A stretch of DNA of 64,000 bases, taken from assembly GCA_013398275.1 (NCBI GenBank), contig VZSE01005864.1, positions 7,447 to 71,446 on the forward strand, read 5' to 3'. Source of the DNA: Promerops cafer (taxonomy: Eukaryota; Chordata; Aves; Passeriformes; Nectariniidae). The notes under the pieces were generated by a model, which saw only the letters and a program-made list of their open reading frames with translations, was not told the origin of the DNA and ran no database searches. Position 1 is the first letter of the stretch. The number at the start of each line of letters is the position of its first letter. The translations under genes were made by a program, and so were the position numbers. Positions 13,564-23,700 of this stretch are shown one piece after another.

Positions 13564-14579
13564 GAAATGCAGCAAGAGAATCCAGCTTGAGGCAGACAGT
13601 CATCATGGGACATTTCATTTAAAATGGGTAAAGGCTGGCAAAGATTCGGGCAACTGAAGGCAGATTTATACAATGGGGAGTGTCAGAAGCTGAACCGTAG
13701 GCACTGCTCTGCCCCACTTCTCATAATAACGCTTTTCATGGGAGCCTGCCTGGGTTAACTCCTGGGTGATCACAAGCCTGTGTGTTGCTAATAATACCAT
13801 CATTGGCTAAAATATCTCCACGTTTACTGATGTTCATATTGCAATTTTGTGCCTCTGATCTGTCCTGCTTGTTGTCTTTTGTTTTCCATTCCGGTCATGC
13901 TGTTACACTAATATTTTCCATCTTGGTTCCAAGGACTGCCACCATTAGCTGCTGCACCATGTGAACATTTGTGTCTCTCCATCAGATTTGTGAGGAGGCT
14001 GCTATGGCATGGCCAGCTCTCATGGCAGTGTTTCCTGAGAGCAGATGGTGACAGCTCAGCGCTGTCACCCGAGGCAGCTGGGGAGAGTTCCCTCTCTTGG
14101 AAGCATGGACTGTGACCATGGCGTGGCTGGAACTGATCAGAAAGTCTGGGGAATTTGGGCAAAGAAAGAGGAAATTGTGGTTTTTATCTAAAGATACAGG
14201 TTTTTTTTTTCAAATTGAGGCAGCTGATAAAATGCTGCTGTCAGCCCTCACCACCCAGCAGGAGAAGCTGTTTCTATTATCCAAAGGCATCACTGCACCA
14301 CCTCAAATTAAGCTCCATCACAATGTGCTTGGTAGTTATGACAAAGGGTAAATTTGAGTCATGGAAGGAAACAAGAGAGTCTGCTACTGGACTGTTAGTC
14401 CTGCTTTAGACTTCATGGACTTGGTCAAGCACAAGACAGTTTTTGCTGGATCAAAATCATAGCTAAACCCCAGAAATTACTGTTTATCCCAGCTCTCTGT
14501 CGATTTTGGGGGCATTTGACTTCAGATTCTTACATTTGGACTTCACAGATCCTTACATTTGACGTCATGGGGATTCAGA
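13564..14579. other. Unassigned DNA
   Basis: Nothing is recognised apart from short homopolymers such as the T run near 14,201-14,210. Short open frames are present on both strands but have no supporting features. Confidence 0.55.
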
Positions 14580-14712
14580 TACTGAAGGATTTGGGTCTTA
14601 ACCTCTGCTCTAGTTTCCCAGCTGAAAGACAGCAGTAATATTTCTCTGCCATACAGCAGGCTCACAGTGAGTAATTATTTCATATTTGTAGAGTACTTTG
14701 GGAAGAATGTGC
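14580..14712 (+). mobile_element. MIR-type ancient SINE
   Basis: The order CTTAACCTCTGCTCTAGTTT, then CCCAGCTGAAAGACAGCAGT, then AATATTTCTCTGCC, then CACAGTGAGTAATTATT, then TTTGTAGAGTACTTTGGGAA follows the MIR layout from the conserved core to the 'TGTAAAGCACTTTGAGA' region near its 3' end. Divergence is high, as expected for an element inactive since early amniote evolution. Its 5' tRNA-related head is not visible. Confidence 0.75.
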
Positions 14713-15139
14713 TCCATATTGCTGATATTATTAACTTCTGGAGCCCAAGATGGAACAGTGAAGTGCCTCTGTGCTGTGCAGACCTGATAATCTTGAAATG
14801 TAAGGAATATTTAGAAGTTTTGACAGGAGAAACTCTCAGCAACAAAAAGAAATCCTTTCACACAGGAAGGATTTGGGGAAATAATGTAGAAGCATCAGTA
14901 CGCAGTCCAACCTCTTGTTGCAAAGTGAGTGTTTCCAGCCCACATCAAAGCTCTGTTTACTTCTCCTGTCAGATGATTTTGTGAGTGTTGCAAGGGGCTG
15001 GAGCACATCAGGGTGACAGAGTCAACTCACAGAAAGGACTTAGTGATATGCAAGTAGAGGTCAGGGTTAGCATGGACAGGGCACAGGGTCTGGCGAGTGG
15101 ATGAGAAATGCAGAACAACCAATAAATGTACTGTAGGAC
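14713..15139. other. Unassigned DNA before a CR1 copy
   Basis: No repeat or exon is recognised. The last 100 bases may be a degraded 5' continuation of the CR1 copy that follows, but I cannot align them by eye. Confidence 0.5.
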
Positions 15140-15660
15140 AGACATCCAGCCATGTCCTGGGAGGCATCAAAGGAAGTGTGATCAGCAGGTCAAGGGAGGT
15201 GATTCTTCCCCTCTCTCTGCTCTGGTGAGACCCCACCTGCTGTACTGAGCTCTGGGGTCCCCAACATAGGAGGGATGGGGACTTCTAGGAATGAGTCCAG
15301 GGGAGGCCATGGAGATGCTCCAAGGGCTGGAGCCCCTCTGCTCTGGAGCCAGGCTGGGAGAGCTGGGGGTGCTCACCTGGAGAAGGCCCCAGGGAGATCT
15401 GAGAGCCCTTTCCAGTGGCTAAAGGGGCTCCAGGAGAGCTGGAGAGGGACTGGGGACAAGGCCTGGAGAGACAGGACACAGGGAATGGCTTCCCATTGCC
15501 AGAGGGCAGGGATGGATGGGATATTGGGAAGGAATTCTGGGCTGTGAGGGTGGGCAGGCACTGGCACAGGGTGCTCAGAAAAGCGGTGGCTGTCCCTGGA
15601 TCCCTGGCAGTGTCCAAGGCCAGGCTTGGAGCAACCTGGGACAATGGAAATTGTGTCCTG
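15140..15660 (+). mobile_element. CR1 LINE fragment (ORF2 end and 3' region)
   Basis: CATGTCCTGGGAGGCATCAA, GTGATCAGCAGGTCAAGGGA, GGTGAGACCCCACCTGCTGT and GAGCTCTGGGGTCCCC are the hallmark blocks of the C-terminal end of CR1 ORF2. In intact copies that region encodes an R-P-H-L-E-Y-C-type motif; here it is interrupted. The stretch continues through CCCTCTGCTCTGGAGCCAGG to GGCTTGGAGCAACCTGGGAC. The final ATTCTATGATTC tail is missing, so the copy is truncated at both ends. It is the longest CR1 piece in the window. Confidence 0.92.
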
Positions 15661-16989
15661 GATTATGGGGGCTTCATTCTGCTCCCCATTCCTGTCTTCC
15701 AGCACAAGGGGCTGGGTGTCTGCAGAACAACTGGCCATGAACAGCTGAGGGAAAGAAGCCATTGAGTACCTCAGCCTTTTCCTCAGCCTTTGTAATTATG
15801 TCTTTTTCCCATTCCTGCTGGGAAGCCATTAGGTATTGACGTACTTAATATAAAATCTTGAATTTTATTGTTTGCATTGGAAATCGTGACCTGGCTCACT
15901 TTGAGGTATTCAAAATGAAGATCAGGGATTTTTTCCTTTTCTTGTTTCTATATAATTTTTGATAATTTCCTCTTGCCTTGTGCTATTTTAAGATGTTTAA
16001 CTTAGTAGCTCCAGAAGAACCATTCACAAATAGTGTTGATCTGTGTTTTGAAAGTTTAACATACACTATCCAATGAACATTTACATACACCAATGAAATC
16101 CGGCATTTGGGAAATTAAAACAACAAAACTTGATTGCATATCATGATTTCATATTTTGCAGATGTTAATATTTAATCATATGCAGAGCCATTTAGCTTAA
16201 GTGCATTAATGTAACTCATTTAAAAGAGGCCAGTAATTGTCCTATTAACTCCCAGCCTGGATGTTATCCATGCTGCCCTGCTGGTAAGGCCAGAGGGAGA
16301 GTCTCCTATTGGCACCCACAGAGATTGCTCTGATCTGTTGAAAATCCTGTTAAAATCTAATTACTTAGGAGAATAGGCCAGGGAATATCTAATGAGCTTC
16401 AGGAAACCCACTGAAAGAAATTCTCTTTTAATACAGACTGAAACATCTTCTGTGTTTCAATTACAGTGGTACTACATGAACATAATTACACTTGTATAGA
16501 ATGGGACTCGTCTTTGTTGTTTTAATTACATATCACTAGATTTTTCTTAGTCATGGAGAAAAATAATTTGATTCCCCATAAAGGTTAAATGTTGATGAAA
16601 AGCTGAGTGTTAAAATAAATGTAATCTTTGTTTATGATAATTTCTTCTTTGTTTTGTGAGGAAATGTTAGTCAAAGTGGGTCACTGAGGAAAGCTGACTG
16701 ACCAAACACACACTGGGGAAGCCCTAGGACGATGGAGATGTTGTACTGATGAGAAAGATTTCAGAGAAGGCCACTCACTTTGCCAGCATGAAATTTGGCC
16801 TTACTTTTGTTATGGTAATTGAAGCTGTTGACATTAAGCTCACAATAAAATCTCATAGCAGCAGCAGCCGCACAACAGGCTCCTTGTACCAACAGGGGGG
16901 ACTATTTGCAATTTCTTCCGCTTGCAGCCTCTTAATTTTTTAAAATTGAAAATTCCAGTGCTAACTTGACCAAAATTATCACTGATGGC
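15661..16989. other. AT-rich DNA; possible conserved non-coding segment at 16,040-16,660
   Basis: No gene or repeat is recognised. Between about 16,040 and 16,660 the sequence is AT-rich but not low-complexity, with many TAAT and ATTA homeodomain-type words and TGATTGCATATCATG. This texture is common in conserved non-coding elements. That label is inference only, since conservation cannot be seen from one sequence. Confidence 0.35.
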
Positions 16990-17212
16990 TTTTTGAAGTG
17001 ACACAAACAGGTCTGTTTCTGCCCAAGATACTGGAACAGGCTCCCCAGAGAATGGACACAGCCCCAAGGCTTCCAGAGCTCAAGGAGTGTCTGGACAAAG
17101 CTCTCAGGAATGCACAGGGTGGGATTGTTGGGTGCAGGGATGGGATTTGGGCTCTGTGATCCTTGTGGATCTCTTCCAGTTTAGGATATTCTGTGGTTCT
17201 ATGGTTCTAATC
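16990..17212 (+). mobile_element. CR1 LINE 3' end (ATATTCTGTG-tail type)
   Basis: TACTGGAACAGGCTCCCCAG, GGCTTCCAGAGCTCAAGGAG and TGGACAAAGCTCTCAGGAAT lead into GATCCTTGTGGATCTCTTCC and the tail GGATATTCTGTGGTTCTATG. This is a CR1 3' end of a different subfamily from the copy at 36,803-37,070. Its last 43 bases (17,158-17,200) align with the tail of the SINE at 30,877-30,919 at 34 of 43 positions, which suggests this CR1 type is the SINE's mobilising partner. Confidence 0.85.
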
Positions 17213-17539
17213 CATGGGCCTGCATGGCCTCGCTCTGTTGGGGAATGAAGAGCACAGGACTGCTCGTGGGTTTGGCTGCTTTGTTGTGGCCGCCAACAAC
17301 CCTGGATCCAGAGCAGCTGACCCAGACAGCCTGGAGCATTCTGCTGTTGCTGCTGTAACTGGGCTTTCTGTGGAGAATCCACCGAATTTAATGGAATTAA
17401 ACCCTGAGGAGACGGTGTGGGCACAGAGGAGGCGGGATGCCACGTCTGCCTGCGTGCAGACATGCAAGCTGGGCGGCAAAGAATATTTCCCTTGTTATTT
17501 CTGCCTCAGCACATGGTCACACCGGTCCCAGAGCAGGGA
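17213..17539. other. Unassigned DNA upstream of the CpG-rich segment
   Basis: Moderately GC-rich, with a few CpGs rising toward 17,400. A 120-codon open frame crosses it on the plus strand without an identifiable family, so I do not call it a gene. Confidence 0.45.
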
Positions 17540-17845
17540 TGGCAAAGAAGCCGGTGCAGGAGTAGGTGTGGGATAAACCCTTCACCATCCGCGGCCCCAG
17601 GTCCCTCAGGCGCTGTGAGGCAGCGGGGAGGCGGGAGAATGGAGAGGCGGGAAAGCGGAGAGGCGGGAAAACACTTCCTTCACACACCATCTTAGGCTGC
17701 CATCAGTCTGTTATGAGCAATCCTGTGTGAGAACGCCACTCCGACACAGCCCGGCTGCCCTGAGGGGAGGAGAAAGGCTGAGAGAAGCTGAGGAGAGGCA
17801 GGCGCCATGTCGGGTGCCTGAGGGTTTGTGAGGAGACAACCGGCC
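17540..17845 (+). promoter_or_regulatory. CpG-rich promoter-like segment with paired E2F-type sites
   Basis: About 18 CpGs fall within some 360 bases here, against a CpG-poor background; by hand the observed/expected ratio is roughly 0.55, so it is borderline as a formal CpG island. Two perfect GGCGGGAAA words (17,646-17,654 and 17,662-17,670) match the E2F consensus and are 16 bases apart. A third, GGCGGGAG, lies just upstream, and an ETS-type ACTTCC follows at 17,672. No TATA box is seen. Together with the ATG and splice donor just downstream, this suggests the start of a transcription unit, perhaps one linked to cell division. The promoter role is inference. Confidence 0.55.
17807..17821 (+). 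other. Putative short upstream ORF in the 5' UTR
   Basis: ATG TCG GGT GCC TGA is a four-codon frame ending 24 bases before the candidate main ATG at 17,846. It exists as a biological element only if transcription starts upstream of 17,807. If so, it could reduce translation of the main frame. Confidence 0.3.
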
Positions 17846-17858
17846 ATGGCTGTTCCAG
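17846..17858 (+). CDS. Candidate first coding exon (partial, unidentified gene)
   Basis: ATG GCT GTT CCA G is followed directly by the donor GTAGGT at 17,859. The ATG has a favourable context (CCGGCCATGG, with G at -3 and at +4) and lies inside the CpG-rich segment. It would start a protein M-A-V-P-G with the glycine codon split by the intron (phase 1). The exon at 18,790 continues the frame without a stop. I do not recognise the protein. The inference rests on promoter, start, donor and frame agreeing. A non-coding transcript with a chance ATG is the main alternative. Confidence 0.45.
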
Positions 17859-17890
17859 GTAGGTTTGCCCGCCCTGCGTTGGTCAGTGCT

Positions 17891-18378
17891 GAATCAAAGA
17901 ACCACAGAAACTGATGGGTGGGAAGGGACCCTCAAGGATCATCTAGTCCAAGTTCTGAATCTGCACAGACACTCCAACAATCCTGCCCTATGCCTGAGAG
18001 CATTGTTCAAATGCTCCTGGAGCTCTGGCAGCCTTGGAGCTGTGACCATTCACTGGGGAGACTGTTCAGTGCCCAACCACCCTCTGGGGGAAGAACCTTT
18101 TTCTGATATCTGGCCTAAACCTCCCTAACACCTGTTTAGGCCATTCCCTGGTGTCCTGTTCCTGGTCACGCAAAGCAGAGATCAGTGTCTTCCCCTGCTC
18201 TCCCCCTCACAAGAAGCTGTAACTGTGATGAGTCTCCTCAGTCTCCTGTTCTCCAGCTGAACCAAGAGACCGAGAACCCTCAGACTCTCTTCACATGGCT
18301 TCCCCTCACGGCCCTTCGCCATCTTTGTTGCCCTCCTTTGGACGCTCTCAGATGGTTTAGTGTCTTTCTTGTGGAGCC
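17891..18378 (-). mobile_element. CR1 LINE 3' region, minus strand, inside the putative intron
   Basis: On the plus strand it opens with GAATCAAAGAACCACAGAAA and GGGAAGGGACCCTCAAGGAT, then CATCTAGTCCAAGTTCTGAA, the CR1 3' end reversed. It continues through CTCTGGGGGAAGAACCTTTT, TCCCTGGTGTCCTGTTCCTGG and GTTGCCCTCCTTTGGACGCTC to a TGTCTTTCTTGTGGAG block at about 18,375. About 490 bases of the element are kept, with no intact frame. It would lie wholly within intron 1 of the candidate gene and on the opposite strand, a position tolerated in introns. Confidence 0.92.
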
Positions 18379-18789
18379 TGGCTGGATGTGCAGGTTGGTG
18401 CAGGGACTGGCAGAGGTGCCCTCAGGGATCTGACTGCCCTGAGCTGGGAGATGCTTTGGCATTCCAACATGGGGGGCTGACTGTGTGGTCCCACGGAGTG
18501 ACAGGTGTGAGAGGGGATTCTCCTCCTCAGAAGTGGCACGAAGCTACAAACAGAAGTAATACAGACTAACACCTGCTGTTCACCACTTCAAACTCCCACA
18601 CAGGGTTTTAACTATTGCAGTCAGTTTGGTGGAGAGTCAGGGCTGTGGAATAACTTAAAAAAACATAGAAGAGGCTGCTATGAGCAGGAGCAGCCTTTGG
18701 GGCTATTCCGACTTCACAGGAAGTTGAACTAAAGGTTGCAAAATGAGGGATCCACGTACAAAACCTTAATTCCGTTTTCCTTGTTTCAG

Positions 18790-18885
18790 GTTGTGCACAG
18801 CCTCAGAACTGTGCTGCTGGTTTTGCTTCAGAGGTCACCCCAATGTCTTCCTCTCTGAATGGCAGCCCAAGGAAAGCTGATACGG
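18790..18885 (+). CDS. Candidate second coding exon (unidentified gene)
   Basis: A strong acceptor (pyrimidine-rich run ending TTGTTTCAG at 18,781-18,789) is followed by an open frame in the phase left by the 17,846 exon. The residues include C-A-Q-P-Q-N-C-A-A-G and M-S-S-S-L-N-G-S-P-R-K. A donor-like GTAGTG at 18,886 would close a 96-base, phase 1-1 exon, but it is weak (T at +5). If that donor is not used, the frame runs to TGA at 18,918-18,920. The two exons would then make a complete protein of about 47 residues; the nearest AATAAA I see is about 1 kb further, at 19,936. I recognise no family. Confidence is limited because in-frame joining of two short exons can occur by chance. Confidence 0.4.
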
Positions 18886-18920
18886 GTAGTGTACACAATT
18901 CCTACCAGATTCGTATCTGA

Positions 18921-20484
18921 TATGGAGCTCTATGTTTTAATTTACCTAGTTTTTTAATAACTGAATGTATTTTACAAGTGTGACTCTCGTGCTTATGAAA
19001 ATAATTTCATACTGCTACACAGATAAAGAAGTGGAAAACACTATGAAACTCCATCCTGGATGATTCCAATAGTATTTTTAACGAAGACAAAGTAGTCCTA
19101 TTTTCTTAAGATGTTGGGGTTTGAACATGAAGGGTCAGAGAATAGGTTGCAGAGCCACAGGTTTATAAATTTGAACTCTTTAAAAAGCTTTTCTTTGAAA
19201 TTTAAGTGATAAATCTTTGTCCAACACATTGTAAACATATTTACCGTGTTTCTTCCAGCTATCAAATACAGTTGAGTGGGAATGCATCCATTATATTTGG
19301 TGTTAATGGAAGAGAGGTATTTGGTGCTTCATTTGACTGCATCCAGGAGAAAAATGTGCTTCCTCAAGCTGAACTCCCACTCATCTGCCTGGAGTTTGAA
19401 GGCCAAGTGCCTTATAAGTCCCATGTAAAATCTATCTGTAATATTTCTCACTGCACCCATTTAAATACTTTTTATACTATTAAGATGCACATTTGGCAGG
19501 GAGAAGGAAATGAACTCAGGGAAAAAATATTAAGATTTGGCTGAACTGTAAACTGTATATCAGGAATTGGTCCAAACTTTGATTTTGCCCTTTTTAAACC
19601 ACAAAACTGGACTTAGATTTTCAAATTCTGAGGCTCAGCTTGGTGTGAAATTGCAGAGTTCTCAAAAATCCTCCCCAGCCCCTCGGGTTGGAAAACCCTT
19701 GGAGGTGATCCTGGCACAGCTTGAGTTAGAGTGAGAGCTAAAGAACCAGAGGAACCTCCCAGACACTGCAGTCACATTCATTGAGTGATTGTAGCTTAAA
19801 TTTCTGCAGTCTCTTTCCTGAGTCTCATCCTTAAAAGGTGTCAGATAAAAAAGGTTATTCTACCTACAGAATGAACAAAGGAGTTTGGAGACTGCAGAGA
19901 CTTGGGGAAAGATGAAACTCATAGACAGGAGGGGAAATAAAAAGGTCAAAAGTGGAAAGGAGGGAGGAAAATGGCTACCGTGAAAGACAAAAAAAATCAC
20001 TGGAAATGTTCCCACCCCCACCCAGCATCCTGGCTCCAGTTCTGTGTCAAGTAATTTCTTTGGAAAAAGAGCCAGTCCGAGTACATTGCTGCTCCAGCAC
20101 GAGTGAGTGCGTTATAAAAATGGAGAGTAGCATGTAAATCATTCATGGGGACGGGGAAATAAATAACCCTTTATGCCCATATAAATACTTATCAGATGTT
20201 CATAAGGAGAATTTACATGGAGTTTTATTCAGTACTGTCAGCCATTCCTCTGTCTTCCATCATTCCTGCCGTGAAGACAATTCAAAATATGGTGGTGGAG
20301 AGAGCAACCTCTCCACCAGCGGATCTGCTGCACATCATGAGGAAAGCTCTGAACTTGCCCTCAGTGCTGCTGTTATTTTTATTATGGCTCTCAGCCGAGT
20401 GAGATCATTCTTCCTGGTTTGCCTCCCAAGAAATAATGGGAAGCAGTATGTTTAGCCAGTGGATTGATTCAGTGATCTATTAGT
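18921..20484. other. Unassigned DNA downstream of the candidate exons
   Basis: No further exon can be supported. An open frame from 19,206 to 19,544 includes an acceptor-like TTTCTTCCAG at about 19,250-19,259, but its phase does not fit the 18,790-18,885 exon. A possible short CR1-like scrap (GGGTTGGAAAACCCTTGGAG) lies near 19,685 and is too short to call. Confidence 0.5.
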
Positions 20485-20712
20485 ATAATCCTGACTCTGC
20501 CAATCATCTACTGGGTGACTGCAGGCGAATCACGTCCCTCCTTCTGTGCCTCTGTTTCCTCTCTGACCTTCTGCCTGTCTTGTTTATTTGGACTGTAAGT
20601 TATTGAGGGCAAGGGCTGCCTCTTGCTGTTTGTGTGGACCGACCATGTCTGGTGCTCTGGGACCTCTGCGTGGCTCCATCTCCAAGTGGTGCTGCATGTA
20701 AATAACAACATC
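20485..20712 (+). mobile_element. Ancient amniote MIR-type SINE (MIR1_Amn-like)
   Basis: CCTGACTCTGCCAATCATCT, ACTGGGTGACTGCAGGCGAA and TTCTGTGCCTCTGTTTCCTC reproduce the MIR core. TTTGGACTGTAAGTTATTGA and GGGCAAGGGCTGCCTCTTGC then match the 'ACTGTAAGCTCTTTGGGGCAGGGACTG' 3' domain. The end, GTGGTGCTGCATGTAAATAA, fits the tail of the amniote family I remember as MIR1_Amn. It is one of the most complete old repeats in the window and retains nearly the whole 3' two-thirds. Confidence 0.85.
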
Positions 20713-23700
20713 CAGCTCCTCCTCTGGAGGTCACAGAAAGAGAGGGAGTTGGCAGTTGTATAGACTGGTAACAAACTAGAAGGACATGAGGAAAAAGAGC
20801 CTCTGCCATGAGCTTTTATTGCTGGTGCTAAACATGCACAGAGCAGAAAGCTGTTCCCTGCCCCACAGATCATGATGTGAGGCCACTTTGGCCATCACGA
20901 GCTGCCCAGGGGGCTCAGCACCAGGATCCATGACTTAGGGAAACTTCCTGAACATCAGGGACTGAGCCATACACAGCAACGAGGCAGATCCATGCTGTGT
21001 GGCAAATGGAAAGGAAAGTGACTTACTTGGTCCAAAATTAGCCCAAATTATGTGGTGCTTTATTTCATCTACTGTGAACCAGGAATTCCTGCAGGCCAGG
21101 TGGAAAATTGTGGCAGCCCAGCCTTGGGTTGGTCAGCTGAGCCCTTGGGTTACAGCTATAATTCCCAGAAGGATTAGGTTGAAAATTCTCTTGGGTTTTG
21201 GGAATTCCATGTAATGGCAAGGTCCATACCTGTCACCAGGGATACACCAGAGATGTTTGTCATCAATGGCAATGCTGCCTTTTCCCAAAGGTCCTTTGAA
21301 CCATCATTTTGGTTTTGAAGCCCCTCTTCTAGGTTCAGGAGTGACACCACCATAAGGTAAGTTTTGGTTGTACTTGGCATTCCCTCAGTGGACTATTCCT
21401 CATGGATACTGTTGAAAACTTGATGTTTTTTTTAATATATGGCTGTATTTTTGATAGGCCTGATGCTTTTTCTGAGCTATTTCAAACACCAGATTCTGGA
21501 AATCTCTGAAAGTGTCTCTGTTCTCCTTTGGTGATCAGCAGTGGAGATGGGCTGTGAATCCCACAGTAGAGCCTAGTATTGTCTTTGCCTGACTGATTCC
21601 TTTCTGGTCCCTGGAAAAGGCAGTCTAAAATATGAAAAGAAGGGGATGACCCTGCATTTTTCTCCATAGCTTTTAATATGAAGCTTTTAATATGATTTTT
21701 TTCATCATGTTGCTGTGTTTATGTAATTCAGCCTCATCTTTCAGAGACTACTATTAATTCTTAACTATAACATAATAGTTAAGGTCAATTTTATTTTTTG
21801 GATCATCCAATTCAGTTACCATTTACTTGCAATTCTGAAAACAAAATTTGACCCATCAGGAACAAAAACATAACAAGTTATGTCCCTTTGTTATAAATGA
21901 AATAAGAAACTTGAAATGATAGATGTTGTTTGATATTTTCCTGATGGGATGATTTATTAAAATTGGAGCTAGGGATGTTCAGAGGTAAAGGAATCTTCTG
22001 AAATCAGAGGGTGTAAGTATATTATAGAGCAATAATTTGGGTAATGTTATAAACCTGCTGAATGGGAATTTATGGAAGCAGATCCTACTAGTTTTAATGG
22101 CAGTAACAAGCATAAATCCCTGTGCAAGAAGATTAAACTGAACTCTCCAGTTTTAATTATTGGTGACATCACTTTTTTATTTGTCATGTGTCCTTCTTGG
22201 TAAGGGAGCCTCAGTACAACTCTTCAGGCAGAATGGTGAGCAAAGGTTTGTGAGAGCAGCCAATGCCTCTCCTTTTTTGAAAACCACCTCCAAATTGCAT
22301 GTATTTGTTTTATTACCCATCCTCCATGAGTCCTGCTCAGAGCCTGTATTTGTAATATTAAAAAATACTGCAAAATGAGACTGTGGCTGTGGTGAGCTGC
22401 CCCATCAATTGCCACAGCACCACAGCACAGAGGTCCTCCACGAGGCACCACCAGCTCACAAAGGTGTTGTTCACACTGGACTGAGAGAAAGGGACCAACC
22501 CAGCCTGTAAACCTGGCTAGTTCTGTATTCCTAGAAAACAATGTAGGGAAACATAAATCAGTTGACATAAATCAGAAATATCCCATGGAAAAACTTCAGT
22601 CAGCTTATTTGATGGTGTTACACTTATTTCTGCCAGATGACAGTCTGCCCCATCACTTTTGCTGTTGCCAAAGACTGACAATAGTTAAAAGCTGACACAT
22701 TTTTATTATGTGTATGTATATATATATGTGTGTGTACTACGTGTTCTGTAAAGGACACATAAAGTCAAACACTTGGAAAGAACTGGTTTGAAAGTTAAAG
22801 CCAAATTAAGCCTGAAATCCAAACATTGATTAAATGTTAAAAGGTTAGATAAATAACTTTTAAATTAATTCAGTGTCTATATGCATATATGTGTCTTCTA
22901 TTTCTTAATGTGATTCCTTGTAATACCTTTGCCTAATATCTGAGATAATTATTGCCCTTCTCTGAAATGTGTATTTTCAATTTTTGCAGAAAGGTAAATC
23001 AGACAGAAACATAAACATAAAATACAGTGGTTAAATGTAAAAAGAAATAAGTACCTGGAATCAAAAATAGTAAGATCATTGCTCTGAAATGAGAAGAGAT
23101 TCATCAAAGTAAAAGTAAAAACTGTGACTAAGGACTATGAAAATATAAAGGGATTGACATATGTGGTAATAGGGCAATTAAATCCTTAGCTTTTTCACTG
23201 TGATGATTTTATAGCATCTTCTTACTGTTGCCAGTTTGGAAGCTGCCAGCAAATATTTTCTTAATTGCAAAAGGAGACAATATGTGTCCCACTGTTTCAT
23301 TCATAACATTTGATTAAGTTAAAGAGGCTGCACTTCTATCTGGGAGAACAAAGAGTTGGTGATGGAAATAGCAAAGACACATTGTGTGTTTGAAAAAAGA
23401 TCCCAGGAACAAATGATTAACCAGAAATTTTACAGGAAAAAAAAAAAGTCTACTTGTCTTGACAGAATAGCCTGATCCTGTAATAAACCCTCCCAAAGTC
23501 AACAGTTCATAAAGTCTTTTGTTCTAGTAAAAGGGTCTTTAATTTTTAACACAAACTCACACTTTGGTATGCATGAGCTTAAGTAAAATTAGAAGACATG
23601 TATATAATAGGATTTAATGGATTATCATCTGCATTTTCCAAAGATGTCAGCTTCTCTCGGCTCTGATGGAGTAGCACTTAATGTAAATTTAATTTGAAGT

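Noticed and set aside
19206..19544. Open frame with an internal acceptor-like TTTCTTCCAG, considered as a third exon of the candidate gene
   Set aside because: Entered at that acceptor in the phase required by the 18,790-18,885 exon, it meets TGA within six codons. The open frame needs a different phase.
19665..19720. Possible CR1 scrap (GGGTTGGAAAACCCTTGGAG)
   Set aside because: Only about 20-30 bases resemble a CR1 3' end and the neighbouring blocks are absent, so chance similarity is as likely.
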